NCBI RefSeq assembly: GCF_014266025.1 | Contig: NZ_JACMYC010000010.1 | Location: forward strand, 27,633 to 91,632 | Source: Nocardioides deserti | GTDB lineage: Bacteria; Actinomycetota; Actinomycetes; Propionibacteriales; Nocardioidaceae | Length of the DNA: 64,000 bases | Reading direction: 5' to 3' | Part shown: piece after piece, positions 47,816 to 57,423 of the stretch | Numbering within the stretch: the first letter of the stretch is position 1 | Layout: the number at the start of each line of letters is the position of its first letter | Translations under genes and position numbers: made by a program | The notes under the pieces: model-generated | What the model saw: only the letters and a program-made list of their open reading frames with translations | Told to the model about the DNA's origin: nothing | The model's database searches: none

Positions 47816-49654
47816 TCACGTCCCGGACCCGTTCCCGGACCCGCTGTCGGACCCACCCGCGCGCGCCGCCTGGAGGCGTTGCCGCAGCCCGGTCGCACGC
47901 TGGGCGCGGGTCTCGACCGCGGCCCGCACCGCGGCCTCGGAGCCGACCACGCGCACGTGCTCCTGGGCCCGGGTGACCGCGGTGTAGAACAGCTCGCGGC
48001 TCAGCAGCCGCGACGCCTCCTCGGGCAGCAGCACGGTCACCCGGCGGGCCTGGCTGCCCTGGCTCTTGTGGATCGTCATCGCGTGCATCGTCTCCACGGC
48101 GTCGAGCCGCCCGGGAGCGAAGTCCTGGAGCCCCCGTGACCCGGAGATCCAGGCCCGGACGCGGCCGTCGGCACCGAGCACCACCGCGCCGGTCTCGCCG
48201 TTGTAGACCTCGAGCGCGTGGTCGTTGGTGGTCACCAGCAGCGGGCGCCCGACGTACCACTCCTGCCGCAGGTCCTGCCCGAGCGCCTCGCCGAGCCACT
48301 GCTCGACGTGCCGGTTCCAGACGCGTACGCCGTAGGGGCCCTCGCGGTGCGCGCACAGCAGCCGGTGCTCGTCGAGGGCGCGTACGGCGCCGGCGGCGTC
48401 GCCCTGCTCGGCGGCCCGGCGGACGGCGAGCGCGGACGCCAGCGTGTCCGCGCGCAGCACGCTCGCGGGGTCGTCGGTCTCGACGTACTCCACCTCCTCC
48501 GACGGCGTCCGGAGCGCGGCCAGCACCTCGTCGGCGGTGCCGGTGCGCAGGGCCTCGGCCAGGGTCTTGATGTCCTCGGTGGAGCGGTAGTTCTCGGTCA
48601 GCGACACCACCGGGGTGGCCGGATCGCCCTCGTGGCCGGCGACCAGGTCGGAGAGGACCGCGCCCGCGCCGACCGAGGTGAGCTGCCGCGGGTCGCCGAC
48701 GAGCAGCAGCCGCGCCTGCGGTCGCACCGCCTCGAGCAGCCGCGCCATCAGGGTCAGCTCGACCATCGAGGACTCGTCGACGACGACCACGTCGTGGGTG
48801 AGCCGGTTGGTCCGGTCGTGCCGGAAGCGGGTGGCGTTGTCGGCCCGCCACCCCAGCAGCCGGTGCAGCGTCATCGACTCGACCGCGAGCCGGTCGCGGT
48901 CCTCGGCCGGCAGCGTCGCCAGCTCGGCGTCGACCGCCTCCTGGAGCCGCGCCGCCGCCTTGCCGGTCGGCGCGCTGAGCGCGACCGACAGCCGGCGACC
49001 CGGCGCACCCGGCCGGCCGCCACCCGCCGCGGCGTCCTGCGCGGCCGCCTGGTCGGCGAGCACCGCGAGGATCCGCGCGACGGTGGTCGTCTTGCCGGTG
49101 CCGGGCCCGCCGGTCAGCACGGTCGTCCACTGCCGCACGCTGCGCTCGGCCGCCTCGCGCTGCTGGCCGTTGAGCCGGCCGCCGACGCGGGCGAGGGCCG
49201 CGGCCAGGGCGGCCTCGTCGACCGGCGGCGGTTCCTGGCGCGACCGCGTCACCAGGTCGGCGCACACCTGATGCTCGAGGCGGGCGTAGCGGTCGAGGTA
49301 GACCAGCCCGTGCTCGACGCGCAGCGCCCCCTGCTCGACCAGCGAGGACCGGGCGACGGCGGCCAGCCAGGCGTCCGGCTCGGGCCACCCGGCCCCCGGG
49401 GCGAGGTCGGGAGCCAGCTCGGGCACGGTGGCCAGGTCGACGGCCACGGAGCCGTGCCGGACAGCGCGGACGGCCAGCGCGAGGGCGAGCAGCGCGTCGT
49501 CGTCGGTGCCGCCGGCGAGGTCGGCGACCCGCGTGGCGACGTGCAGGTCGCCGGCCTCGAGCAGGCCGGCGCGGTTGAGGTCCGCGAGCGCCCCGGTCGC
49601 CGCGAGGGCGATCCGGTGGTCGTGGTCGCCGACCGGCTCGAACAGCTCGGTCAT
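47816..49654 (-). CDS. recD: Exodeoxyribonuclease V alpha subunit
   Basis: 612 aa SF1B helicase. Walker A GGPGTGKTTT, ALSAPTGKAAARLQEA, Walker B VVVVDESSMVELTLMARLL, LVGDPRQLTSVGAG, SLTENYRS and the C-terminal MTIHKSQGSQARRVTVLLP and FYTAVTRAQEHV motifs are intact. It is the 5'-3' motor of RecBCD in double-strand-break repair. ATG at 49654 overlaps the recB stop (ATGA). Ends in a Gly/Ser-rich tail. Confidence 0.95.
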   Translation of the reverse strand: MTELFEPVGDHDHRIALAATGALADLNRAGLLEAGDLHVATRVADLAGGTDDDALLALALAVRAVRHGSVAVDLATVPELAPDLAPGAGWPEPDAWLAAVARSSLVEQGALRVEHGLVYLDRYARLEHQVCADLVTRSRQEPPPVDEAALAAALARVGGRLNGQQREAAERSVRQWTTVLTGGPGTGKTTTVARILAVLADQAAAQDAAAGGGRPGAPGRRLSVALSAPTGKAAARLQEAVDAELATLPAEDRDRLAVESMTLHRLLGWRADNATRFRHDRTNRLTHDVVVVDESSMVELTLMARLLEAVRPQARLLLVGDPRQLTSVGAGAVLSDLVAGHEGDPATPVVSLTENYRSTEDIKTLAEALRTGTADEVLAALRTPSEEVEYVETDDPASVLRADTLASALAVRRAAEQGDAAGAVRALDEHRLLCAHREGPYGVRVWNRHVEQWLGEALGQDLRQEWYVGRPLLVTTNDHALEVYNGETGAVVLGADGRVRAWISGSRGLQDFAPGRLDAVETMHAMTIHKSQGSQARRVTVLLPEEASRLLSRELFYTAVTRAQEHVRVVGSEAAVRAAVETRAQRATGLRQRLQAARAGGSDSGSGNGSGT

Positions 49655-52600
49655 GCGGTCACCTCCCGCGCCACCCGGCCGTCGAGGAGGTCGGAGAGCG
49701 CCTCGACCAGCGCCACGGGCGGCCGCCAGGTGAAGACGCCGCACGGCTGACCGTCGACCAGCGGGGTGTCCGGGCCGCACATGCCGCGCAGGTAGAGGTA
49801 GAGCACCCCGCCGAGGTGGACCTCCGGGTCGTAGCCCGGCTGCCGCCACCGCAGGAACCGGTGCAGCACGGCGGCGTACAACAGCGCCTGCAGCGGGTAG
49901 TCGGAGTGACCCATCGCGGCGTCCAGGGCCTCGGGGCGGTAGGCGTGCGCGGTCAGCGGCTCGTCGACCGGACCGAGCCAGTTGGTCTTGTAGTCGACCA
50001 CCACGTAGCGCGGCCGGTCCTGCTCGTCCCGCAGGCGCAGCACCACGTCGACCGAGCCGGTGAGGTAGCCGCGCAGGCTCTGCCCGCCGAGCGCGGGCTG
50101 GTCGAGCTGCTCGGCGTACCCGCGGACCGGGTCGCCATCGGGCAGGTGGCGCCGCAACAGTGGGGCCAGGTCCGCCAGGCGCGCCTCCCGACCGGCGGGG
50201 CCGGCGAGGTCGCCACCCGAGAGCGGCAGCTCGAACTCCATCTCCCGCAGCCGGTCGCGCAGCGGCACCGCGCGCAGCGTGGTCGGCACGACGGTGCCGC
50301 CCACCGAGCCGAGCGGGGAGTCGCAGACCGCGACCAGGGCGTCGGCGAGCTCCTCGGCGTCGACCGGCACCGGCCAGCGCACGAGCTGCTCGCGCACGTG
50401 CCCGAGCAGCTCCTCGCGCAGGTCCGGCGCGTCGGGGTCGGCGTGCTCGAGCACTGCGTGGACCAGCGAGCCGAACGTCGCGCCGACCGGCAGGGCCGCC
50501 ATCGGGGAGAGCATCGACTGCTCCGCCGGGACGGCGACCGGCACCGGCACGTCCGGCTCGTCCTCCTTCGCGACGGTCTCGGGCTCGCTGGTGACGCCGC
50601 CGGGGCCGGGGAGGGCGACGACGTCGACCCGGGTGAGCGCGGAGTACGACGTGCGGCGCCACGCGACGTCGACGTCGCGGTCGAAGCGGCGGACGGCGAG
50701 GGCGGGCGGCTCCGGACGCACCGGGTCGGCACCCGGGTCGGCGTGGTCGGCGGGCTCGACGGTCGGTCCGCCCGCGGCCTGCCAGCGGGCGAGGAAGTCC
50801 GCGGCCTCGTCGTCGGTGAGCGTGCGGAACTCCGCCGGCACCTCGGCCATGCCCGGCCGGCGGCCCAGCAGCATCCGGTGCAGCGGCGAGCACGGCGTGT
50901 TGCGGGTCGGCGACCACCAGGCGACGACCTGGGAGCGGGCCCGGGTCAGCGCGACGTACAGCAGGCGGAGGTGCTCGGCGGCCTCCTCCTCCGACCACCG
51001 GCGCACGTGGTCGTCCCAGTCGTCCCCGCCCGGCCCGCCGACCGCGAGGCACCGGGTGCCCTCGGCGTCGTGGAACAGCGGCGTCGACGGCTTCGGCACG
51101 TTCCGGTCGGCGAGCGCGGGCAGGTAGACGACGGGGTACTCCAGCCCCTTGCTCGCGTGGATCGTCACCAGCTGCACGGCCGCGGCGTCGGAGTCGAGGC
51201 GACGGGTGCGCTCGGTGCCGCGACCCTCCTCGGCGTCGGCGACCTGCCCGCGCAGCCAGGCGAGCATCGCGACCAGGCCGAGCCGCTCGGTCAGCGCGAC
51301 CTCGTGCAGCGCCTCGCCGATGTGGCGCAGGTCGGTGAGCCGCCGCTCGCCGCCGACCTCGGCGAGCACGCGGGCAGGCAGGCCGGCGACGGTCGCGGCC
51401 TCGAGCACGGCGGCCACCCCGCGGCGCGTGAACACCTCGACCCACGAGCGCAGCGTGTCGGCCACCTCGTCGGTGAGCCGGTCGCCGCCGGCGTCGAGCT
51501 CCGCGGCGGTGTGGCCGAAGAAGCAGGTGAGCGCGGCCGTCCGCACCCGCGTGCTGCGGTGCGGCTGCTCGAGCGCCTCGAGCAGCTCGAGCCACTCGGT
51601 CGCGGCCGGGGTCGCGAAGACGCTGCCGCCGCCGGCGATGACGGCCGGCACGCCGACCTCGTGCAGGGCGGCGCGGCAGGCCGCGAGGTCGGCGTGGCGG
51701 TAGGCGATGACCGCGACGTCGCGCGGCTCCAGCGGACGTCCCTCGAAGGTCGCGCCGGAGGCGAGCAGCCGCCGGACGTCGAGCGCGAGGTCGCGAGCGA
51801 CGTGCGGGCGGACCTGGGAGACGTAGAGCGGGGCCGAGCCCCGCCGGCGGACGTGGTCGCGGCGCACCACCCGGAGCCGGAACGGCGCGGTGCTCGGCGC
51901 ACCCTCGAGCCGCGACCCGTCGTGGTGGTGGGTGACGTCGTGGACGACGATCCGGGGGTCGCCCAGCTCGGCCCCCCGGAGCATCGTCTGGAACGACGCG
52001 AGCAGCCGCTCGTCGCTGCGCCAGTTCACCGGCAGCGTCTTGGTCGTGGTCGCGGTCGCGGCGGCCTGGAGGTAAGTGGTGACGTCGCCACCGCGGAAGG
52101 CGTAGATCGCCTGCTTCGGGTCGCCGATGAGCACCATCGTCGCGTGCCCGGTGAACGCGCGGTCCAGGACCTGCCACTGCACGGGGTCGGTGTCCTGGAA
52201 CTCGTCGACCAGCACGATGCTCCACCGCTGCCGCATCCGGGCCCGCGCCGGCGCGGCCGGGTGCTCGAGCGCGCCGGCGAGCTGGGCGAGCAGGTCGTCG
52301 TACGACAGCACGCCGAGCCGCCGCTTGCGGCGCTCCATCTCGGCGCGGACGGCGTGTGCGAACGCGACGCGGCGGCCGGCGGGGGTGGAGCGGTCCTGGG
52401 CGGCCGGCTCGAGCCGGGCCTGCGGGTCGTCCACCGCCTTGCGGGCGATGCCCATCGCCTCGGCCCGGCTGAACGTCGGTTCCGTCCCGGCGAAGGCGAA
52501 CGCTCGCAGGTAGAGGTCGTCGACGACCTCGGCGAGCAGCTCGTCGAGGTCGTCGACCAGCCGGGCGCGGGCGTCGGTGTCGCCGGCGACGCCGAGCGAG

Positions 52601-53028
52601 CCGAGCACCATCGAGCAGAACTGGTGGGTCGTCGCGATCGTCGCCCCGTCGAACCCGGCCAGCGCCTCGCTCACCCGCCGGTGCCGCAGCGCCCGCTCGG
52701 CCTCGTCGCAGTCGAGCAGCAGCGCGATGAGGGCGGAGGGCTCCTGCGGCGCGAGCGTCGGGTCGTCGGCGAGGGCGCGCTCGGCCTCGACCAGCTGCGC
52801 CCGGACGCGCTCGCGCAGCTCCTGGCTGGCCGCGCGGCCGAAGGTGACGACGAGCATCCGCTCCAGCGAGCAGACCCCCTCGGCGACGTACCGCGTCACC
52901 AGCGCGCCGATGGTCCAGGTCTTGCCGGTGCCGGCGCTCGCCTCGAGCAGCGTGGTGCCGGTCGGCAACGGGTCGCGGATGTCGAAGGCCTTCGGGCCGG
53001 TCGTCGGGGTGGTTGTCGGAGTGGTCAC
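49651..53028 (-). CDS. recB: Exodeoxyribonuclease V beta subunit
   Basis: 1125 aa. Helicase motif I EASAGTGKTWTI, motif II VDEFQDTDPVQWQVLD, GDPKQAIYAFRGGD, VNWRSDERLL, TIHASKGLEYPVVYLP and LLYVALTRARSQVV are present. The C-terminal nuclease has GSVDVVLRLRDEQ and YVVVDYKTNWLG (Asp and Lys of the RecB nuclease motif). It provides the 3'-5' motor and the only nuclease of the complex. GTG start at 53028 overlaps the recC stop (GTGA). A short Thr/Pro leader precedes the helicase. Confidence 0.95.
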   Translation of the reverse strand: MTTPTTTPTTGPKAFDIRDPLPTGTTLLEASAGTGKTWTIGALVTRYVAEGVCSLERMLVVTFGRAASQELRERVRAQLVEAERALADDPTLAPQEPSALIALLLDCDEAERALRHRRVSEALAGFDGATIATTHQFCSMVLGSLGVAGDTDARARLVDDLDELLAEVVDDLYLRAFAFAGTEPTFSRAEAMGIARKAVDDPQARLEPAAQDRSTPAGRRVAFAHAVRAEMERRKRRLGVLSYDDLLAQLAGALEHPAAPARARMRQRWSIVLVDEFQDTDPVQWQVLDRAFTGHATMVLIGDPKQAIYAFRGGDVTTYLQAAATATTTKTLPVNWRSDERLLASFQTMLRGAELGDPRIVVHDVTHHHDGSRLEGAPSTAPFRLRVVRRDHVRRRGSAPLYVSQVRPHVARDLALDVRRLLASGATFEGRPLEPRDVAVIAYRHADLAACRAALHEVGVPAVIAGGGSVFATPAATEWLELLEALEQPHRSTRVRTAALTCFFGHTAAELDAGGDRLTDEVADTLRSWVEVFTRRGVAAVLEAATVAGLPARVLAEVGGERRLTDLRHIGEALHEVALTERLGLVAMLAWLRGQVADAEEGRGTERTRRLDSDAAAVQLVTIHASKGLEYPVVYLPALADRNVPKPSTPLFHDAEGTRCLAVGGPGGDDWDDHVRRWSEEEAAEHLRLLYVALTRARSQVVAWWSPTRNTPCSPLHRMLLGRRPGMAEVPAEFRTLTDDEAADFLARWQAAGGPTVEPADHADPGADPVRPEPPALAVRRFDRDVDVAWRRTSYSALTRVDVVALPGPGGVTSEPETVAKEDEPDVPVPVAVPAEQSMLSPMAALPVGATFGSLVHAVLEHADPDAPDLREELLGHVREQLVRWPVPVDAEELADALVAVCDSPLGSVGGTVVPTTLRAVPLRDRLREMEFELPLSGGDLAGPAGREARLADLAPLLRRHLPDGDPVRGYAEQLDQPALGGQSLRGYLTGSVDVVLRLRDEQDRPRYVVVDYKTNWLGPVDEPLTAHAYRPEALDAAMGHSDYPLQALLYAAVLHRFLRWRQPGYDPEVHLGGVLYLYLRGMCGPDTPLVDGQPCGVFTWRPPVALVEALSDLLDGRVAREVTA

Positions 53029-56000
53029 AGCGCGGCCACCTTCTCCCCGACGGTGAGCACCGGCTCCCACACCGTCCAGGCGTACGTCGCCAGGCCGGCG
53101 TCGAGGAGGTCCGACAGCGGGGCGCGCTCGCCCCACACCCGCACGTGGTGCGGGTCGGCGTCCTCGCGCTCGATGCCCCAGCTGTCGCCCGGGTCGGTGC
53201 GCCACTCCCGCTCGGCGGCCTGCTCCGGGGACCGGTCGTTGCCCATCAGCTCGAGCAGCCGCGCCTCGGCCCACGCGTGGGCGGTCAGCACCGGGACCGG
53301 CAGCGGCCGGGTCAGTCCGAGGTCCCGCAGCTCGACCAGCTGGCGCAGCCAGTCGACGGCCCGGTGGTCCAGCGGCCCGGCCAGCGCGCGCTTGGGGCCG
53401 GCCTTGTCGCGGCCGACCGCGTGCGCGGTCCAGTGCTCGTCCGGGCGGCCGGCGCTGAGCGCGAGCAGGTCGACCCAGGACGCGAGCCGCTGCTTGGCCT
53501 TGAGCCGGGAGTAGCTCAGCGACACCACGCGGGTGCCGTGGACGCGCTGCACGACGCCGCTGAGCCGGCGGCCGTCGCCGAGCGGCACGTCGACGTCGAT
53601 GCTGCGCGCCGCGCCGACCCGCAGCTCGGCGGTGCGGTTCCAGAGCTTCTCGGACTCCTGCGCGACCTCGGACAGCTTCTGGTGGCCGAGCCGTCCCGGG
53701 GGCAGCGACCCACGCAGCTGCTCGGCGGTCATCACCGAGGCGGCGTCCTGGCCGGCGAGCAGCTCGCCCAGCAGCCGGTCGCCGACCTCCCAGGACCGCA
53801 GCCCGTCGAGGTCGACCGGGATCGCGTCGCTGACCTCCTCGGCGGAGCGCGGGGCCCCGACGTCGAGCCGCCGGCGCAGGAACGCGCGGACCGGGTGACG
53901 CAGGAAGTCGTGGAGGTCGGCCAGCGCGACGTCCTCGGTGTCGCGCTCGGCCAGGGGCGCGGCCAGGAACACCGGGCGCGGGGTGCGCTCGCCGATCACC
54001 GCCCGGGCGCCGGCGAGGGCCGGCTCGTCGAACGCGAAGGGCCCGGGCACGCCGAGCGCGCCGTCGGCGAAGCTGCGCACGTCGTACGCCTGGAGCGGGT
54101 GGCGAACGAGCACCTGCTCGCGCACGGGACCGGCCGCGGTCCGGTCGAGCGCGTCGAGCACCTCGCCCAGCGGGACCGCCGGCGGCCGCGCGGCACCGGA
54201 GTGCTCGTTGGCGCCGGTGTAGGTCACCACCAGGGTCTCGGTCGCGGCCATCACCGCGTCGAGCAGCAGCTGACGGTCCTCGCTGCGGGGGTCGCGCTCC
54301 CCCGTCAGCGGTCGGCGGGCCAGGACGTCGTCGCCGTCCACGGTGGCGTTGCGCGGGAAGTCGCCGTCGTCGAGGCCGACCAAGCACACCACCCGGTGCG
54401 GCACCGAGCGCATCGGCACCATCGTGCAGACCGTCAGCGTGCCGGTGCGGAAGTTCGCACGTGTCGGCCGGCCGGCCAGGCGGGACTCCAGCAGTGCGCG
54501 CACGTCGGCCAGCCGGAGCGGCACGTCCGCGCCGTCGCCCGCGGACTCCACCGCCCGGGCCAGCTCGCGCTCGAGCTGCGGCAGCTGCCAGGCGTCCTCG
54601 AGGGGCACGTCGGTCAGCGCCCGCACGCCGTCGTGGAGCGCGGCCATCCACTCGCCCACCTGCACCGCCGCGTCGAGGGCGCGCAGGCAGTCCTCGAGCC
54701 GTGACATGAGCTCGGCGAAGCGGCCGACGAGGTCGATGTCGCTGCTGCCGACGTCGTCGAGCGGCAGCCCGCGGCCGAGGTGGCGGTGGTCGTCGCCGCT
54801 CATCACGACGCCGAGCAGCAGGCGGTCGAGGCCGGCGCGCCAGGTGTTGTGCTCGAAGCGGTCCATCGCGAAGCCCGCCCGGCCCTCCGCGTCCAGGCCC
54901 CAGCGGATGCCGGCGTCGCCGACCCACCGGGTCACCCGGGCCAGCTCGTCGTCGGTCAACCGGAACCGCGCCCGCACCGGCTCCGCCGACATCAGGTCGA
55001 GCACCTCGCTGGCCCGCACCCGGCCGCCGGCGAGCTCCACCACGCGGGCCGCCACCGACAGGAGGGGATTGGTGCTGGTCAGGGCCCGGTCGGCTAGCCG
55101 CACGCGGAGCCGGTGCGCCGGGTGGCCGCGGTCGTCGGGGACCACGTCGGCGAGGCCGAACCCGGCGGAGACCAGCGGCGCGTAGGTCTCGATGTCGGGG
55201 CACATCACGAGGATGTCGCGCGGCTCGAGCGTCGGGTCGTCGGCGAGCAGCCCCACGAGCGCCTCGCGAAGGACGTCGACCTGCCTCGCCGGCCCGTGGC
55301 AGGCGTGCACCTGGACGCTGCGGTCGCCGGCGGCCGGTCGACGGGCCTCGCGGGTGGCGGCGTCGGGGGCGGCGTTGGCGCGCAGGTCGTGCTGGAGCCA
55401 CCCGAGCAGCGTGGTCGCCGCCTCTGCGGGCGCTGCGTCCTCGTGCTCCTCGGCCGGCACCGGTGCGAGCGTCCGACGCAGCTCGCGGGTGTCCCGGCCG
55501 AGGGAGGCCAGCAGCGGGTGCGCCACCCGGGCGGTGCTGTCGTCCTCGGCCCGGACCACCGGGCCCCCGACGTCGGCGAGCGCCCGCCACAGGCCCGGCG
55601 ACGGCTGCGGCAGCCACAGGTGGACCTCGCGGGACTCGCCCAGCGCCGCGAGCAGCTCGACCTCGGTGGCGGGGAGCCGCGTGTGGCCGAAGAGGGACAG
55701 CCGGTCGGGCAGGTCGAGCCCGCGCCCGCCGTCCCGCAGCGCCGCCAGCGTCCGCTCGTGCCGCACGTCCGGCGGGTCGACGGGCACCCTGGTCAGCAGC
55801 CGGCGCCACAGCTCGGCCTGCCAGCGGAGGTCCTCGTCGAGCGGGCCGCCCGCGCCATCGGTGTCGCGCCCCGCCCGCCAGTCGGCGACGAGCGTGGGCC
55901 GCTGCACGGCGTACGACGCGTAGAGGCCGGCGAGCCGGCGCGCCACCGACCAGCGCCGGTTGCGCCGCAGCACGGCCTCCTCACCCTCCAGGCCGTGGCC

Positions 56001-56366
56001 GAGGTGGGCCGCCAACGTCGCGCACCACGGCTCGTCGAGGCTGTCGTCGATGACGCCCAGCAGCGGCCACACCAGCCGGTCGGGGTCCCAGGCGTCGTCG
56101 CGGTCGCGGTCGAGCAGGAGCCCGACCAGCGAGCGCGGGCTCAGGAAGCGCACCCCGGCGCAGACCCCGTCCGACCCGCCCGGCGACGTGCCGAGCCGGT
56201 GGGAGAGCCGCTGGGTCAGCCAGCGCTCCACGCCCTTCGCGGGGACGGCCACGACCTCCTCCGCGAACGGGTCCGCCAGCGGCCGCGACAGCAGCTCGCC
56301 GAGCGCGTCGGCGAGCCGGTCGGTCCGCGGTGCGGAGTGGAGGTGGAGAGGCACGCGGCGCAGCAT
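53025..56366 (-). CDS. recC: Exodeoxyribonuclease V gamma subunit
   Basis: 1113 aa. LHLHSAPRTDRLADALGELL, VVAVPAKGVERWLTQRLSHRLG, LSLFGHTRLPATEVELLAALG, RDILVMCPDIETYAPLV, DDHRHLGRGLPLDDVGSSDIDLVGRF and VVCLVGLDDGDFPRN are RecC signatures. It holds the complex together, splits the duplex and scans for the recombination hot spot. ATG at 56366. First gene of the recC-recB-recD operon, all joined by 4-nt overlaps. Confidence 0.95.
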   Translation of the reverse strand: MLRRVPLHLHSAPRTDRLADALGELLSRPLADPFAEEVVAVPAKGVERWLTQRLSHRLGTSPGGSDGVCAGVRFLSPRSLVGLLLDRDRDDAWDPDRLVWPLLGVIDDSLDEPWCATLAAHLGHGLEGEEAVLRRNRRWSVARRLAGLYASYAVQRPTLVADWRAGRDTDGAGGPLDEDLRWQAELWRRLLTRVPVDPPDVRHERTLAALRDGGRGLDLPDRLSLFGHTRLPATEVELLAALGESREVHLWLPQPSPGLWRALADVGGPVVRAEDDSTARVAHPLLASLGRDTRELRRTLAPVPAEEHEDAAPAEAATTLLGWLQHDLRANAAPDAATREARRPAAGDRSVQVHACHGPARQVDVLREALVGLLADDPTLEPRDILVMCPDIETYAPLVSAGFGLADVVPDDRGHPAHRLRVRLADRALTSTNPLLSVAARVVELAGGRVRASEVLDLMSAEPVRARFRLTDDELARVTRWVGDAGIRWGLDAEGRAGFAMDRFEHNTWRAGLDRLLLGVVMSGDDHRHLGRGLPLDDVGSSDIDLVGRFAELMSRLEDCLRALDAAVQVGEWMAALHDGVRALTDVPLEDAWQLPQLERELARAVESAGDGADVPLRLADVRALLESRLAGRPTRANFRTGTLTVCTMVPMRSVPHRVVCLVGLDDGDFPRNATVDGDDVLARRPLTGERDPRSEDRQLLLDAVMAATETLVVTYTGANEHSGAARPPAVPLGEVLDALDRTAAGPVREQVLVRHPLQAYDVRSFADGALGVPGPFAFDEPALAGARAVIGERTPRPVFLAAPLAERDTEDVALADLHDFLRHPVRAFLRRRLDVGAPRSAEEVSDAIPVDLDGLRSWEVGDRLLGELLAGQDAASVMTAEQLRGSLPPGRLGHQKLSEVAQESEKLWNRTAELRVGAARSIDVDVPLGDGRRLSGVVQRVHGTRVVSLSYSRLKAKQRLASWVDLLALSAGRPDEHWTAHAVGRDKAGPKRALAGPLDHRAVDWLRQLVELRDLGLTRPLPVPVLTAHAWAEARLLELMGNDRSPEQAAEREWRTDPGDSWGIEREDADPHHVRVWGERAPLSDLLDAGLATYAWTVWEPVLTVGEKVAAL

Positions 56367-56410
56367 GCCACCCGGCCCCGACAGTGCCGGGTCCTGCCGG
56401 TCAAGCCCAG

Positions 56411-56454
56411 GTCAGGCGCAGGTCAGGCGCAGGTCAGGCGCAGGTCAGGCGACC
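56411..56454. repeat. 11-bp tandem repeat past the PQ-loop gene, giving stops in all frames
   Basis: GTCAGGCGCAG repeats three times (56411, 56422, 56433) and a partial fourth reaches into the gene end (56444). On the minus strand each copy holds TGA, at 56445 (the true stop), 56434, 56423 and 56412; the 11-bp step puts them in all three frames. The same design with a slightly different unit (TCAGGCGCGGG) ends tadA at 30244. Confidence 0.88.
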
Positions 56455-57134
56455 AGGCTGAGCTCGTCGGCGGTGACGCCGGGGGTGACGTGGGCGGTGG
56501 CACCGAGCGGGCCGGCCGGCGCGGGCAGCCGGACCAGGCGGGCGTGGACGTGCGGCGGGACGCCGACGCGCAGCAGGACGGCCAGCGAGCCGGTGACGGC
56601 GACGGCGCCGTAGATGACGTTCGCGTCCACGCCGGCCAGCACGCCGTACGCCCCCGCCAGCAGCGCGTCGACGACCAGCATCACCCAGCCGGACACCGCG
56701 ATGGCGGTCACGTCGGCGCTGCGCCACGCGGTCAGCGCCGCCGGCGTGACGAGCAGCGCGACCGAGCAGCCGAGGACGACCGTCACCGGGCCGTGCCCGA
56801 CCCAGAAGGTGGACAGCGCGGCGCTCGACACGACCGCGGCCCAGACGACCGGCAGCCACAGCCGCTCGCGGGAGCCGCCCCGGTGCCACGCGAGGACCAG
56901 CGCGCCCGCCGTCGCCGGGATGCTCACCGCGGCGGGCAGCGCGACCCAGACGTCCCGCTCGAACGTGCCGTACGCCGTCCACGCCACGTTGCTGATGCTC
57001 GAGCAGCCGAGCGCGGCGATGCTCACCCCGGCCGCAGAGGTCGTGCGACGCAGCTTGCGGAACTGCGGCACGGTGTAGCCGAAGGCGAGGAGGGTGGCGG
57101 CGAGCCCGATGAGGGTCGTGAGCTCGAGAGGCAC
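56445..57134 (-). CDS. PQ-loop / SWEET-like membrane protein
   Basis: 229 aa with about seven membrane segments. The first half carries the PQ-loop GYTVPQFRKLRRTTSAAGVSIAALGCSSISNVAWTAYG. A second, worn PQ-like loop is LLVTPAALTAWRSADVTAIAVSGWVMLVVDALLAGAYG. Two three-helix bundles in one chain is the SWEET/PQ-loop arrangement rather than the single-bundle SemiSWEET. A small-molecule, possibly sugar, transporter is likely. GTG at 57134. The C-terminal 40 residues are soluble. Confidence 0.75.
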   Translation of the reverse strand: MPLELTTLIGLAATLLAFGYTVPQFRKLRRTTSAAGVSIAALGCSSISNVAWTAYGTFERDVWVALPAAVSIPATAGALVLAWHRGGSRERLWLPVVWAAVVSSAALSTFWVGHGPVTVVLGCSVALLVTPAALTAWRSADVTAIAVSGWVMLVVDALLAGAYGVLAGVDANVIYGAVAVTGSLAVLLRVGVPPHVHARLVRLPAPAGPLGATAHVTPGVTADELSLVA

Positions 57135-57423
57135 TGCAGTCCGTCCGTTCTGGTGCGCGGATGGCGCGCACGTACGACGCGGCCGGCCCGCCGTTGGCGG
57201 GACGACCGCGTGAGGGTCTGTTCGATGAGGCGGAGCGCGATCAGCCGGCGGATGGTCAGCCGGGCCGCTCCGCCGGAAATCTTACCGCCTCGGAGCGGGT
57301 GCTCCGGACGATCTCCGGTCGCCGGCGCCCATGTGAGGGGTGATCTCCGGCACACCGCGCACCTAACCTGGACGGCTCCTGCTCGTTGTAACCGACGACC
57401 GCCCGCATCGCTCAGGAGTCGCC
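57135..57423. other. Divergent intergenic region of 289 nt
   Basis: Separates the PQ-loop gene from the secreted coiled-coil gene. It should hold the promoters of both. GATCTCCGG occurs twice (near 57309 and 57341) and an AGGAG box lies at about 57414, just before the ATG at 57424. I see no RNA gene or further ORF in it. Confidence 0.5.

Noticed and set aside
49816..53514. A long + strand reading frame of over 1200 codons opposite recB
   Set aside because: It is the high-GC antisense shadow of recB; its translation is Arg/Gly/Ala/Val-rich low-complexity with no domain, while the minus strand shows all RecB helicase and nuclease motifs.
49651..55809. A single recB reading frame starting far upstream inside recC
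   Set aside because: The first 900 residues are the out-of-frame shadow of recC; RecB begins at the GTG at 53028, which overlaps the recC stop.
57135..57423. Riboswitch or small RNA in the 289-nt divergent gap
   Set aside because: No conserved riboswitch core or strong hairpin series was found; a promoter region is the simplest reading.
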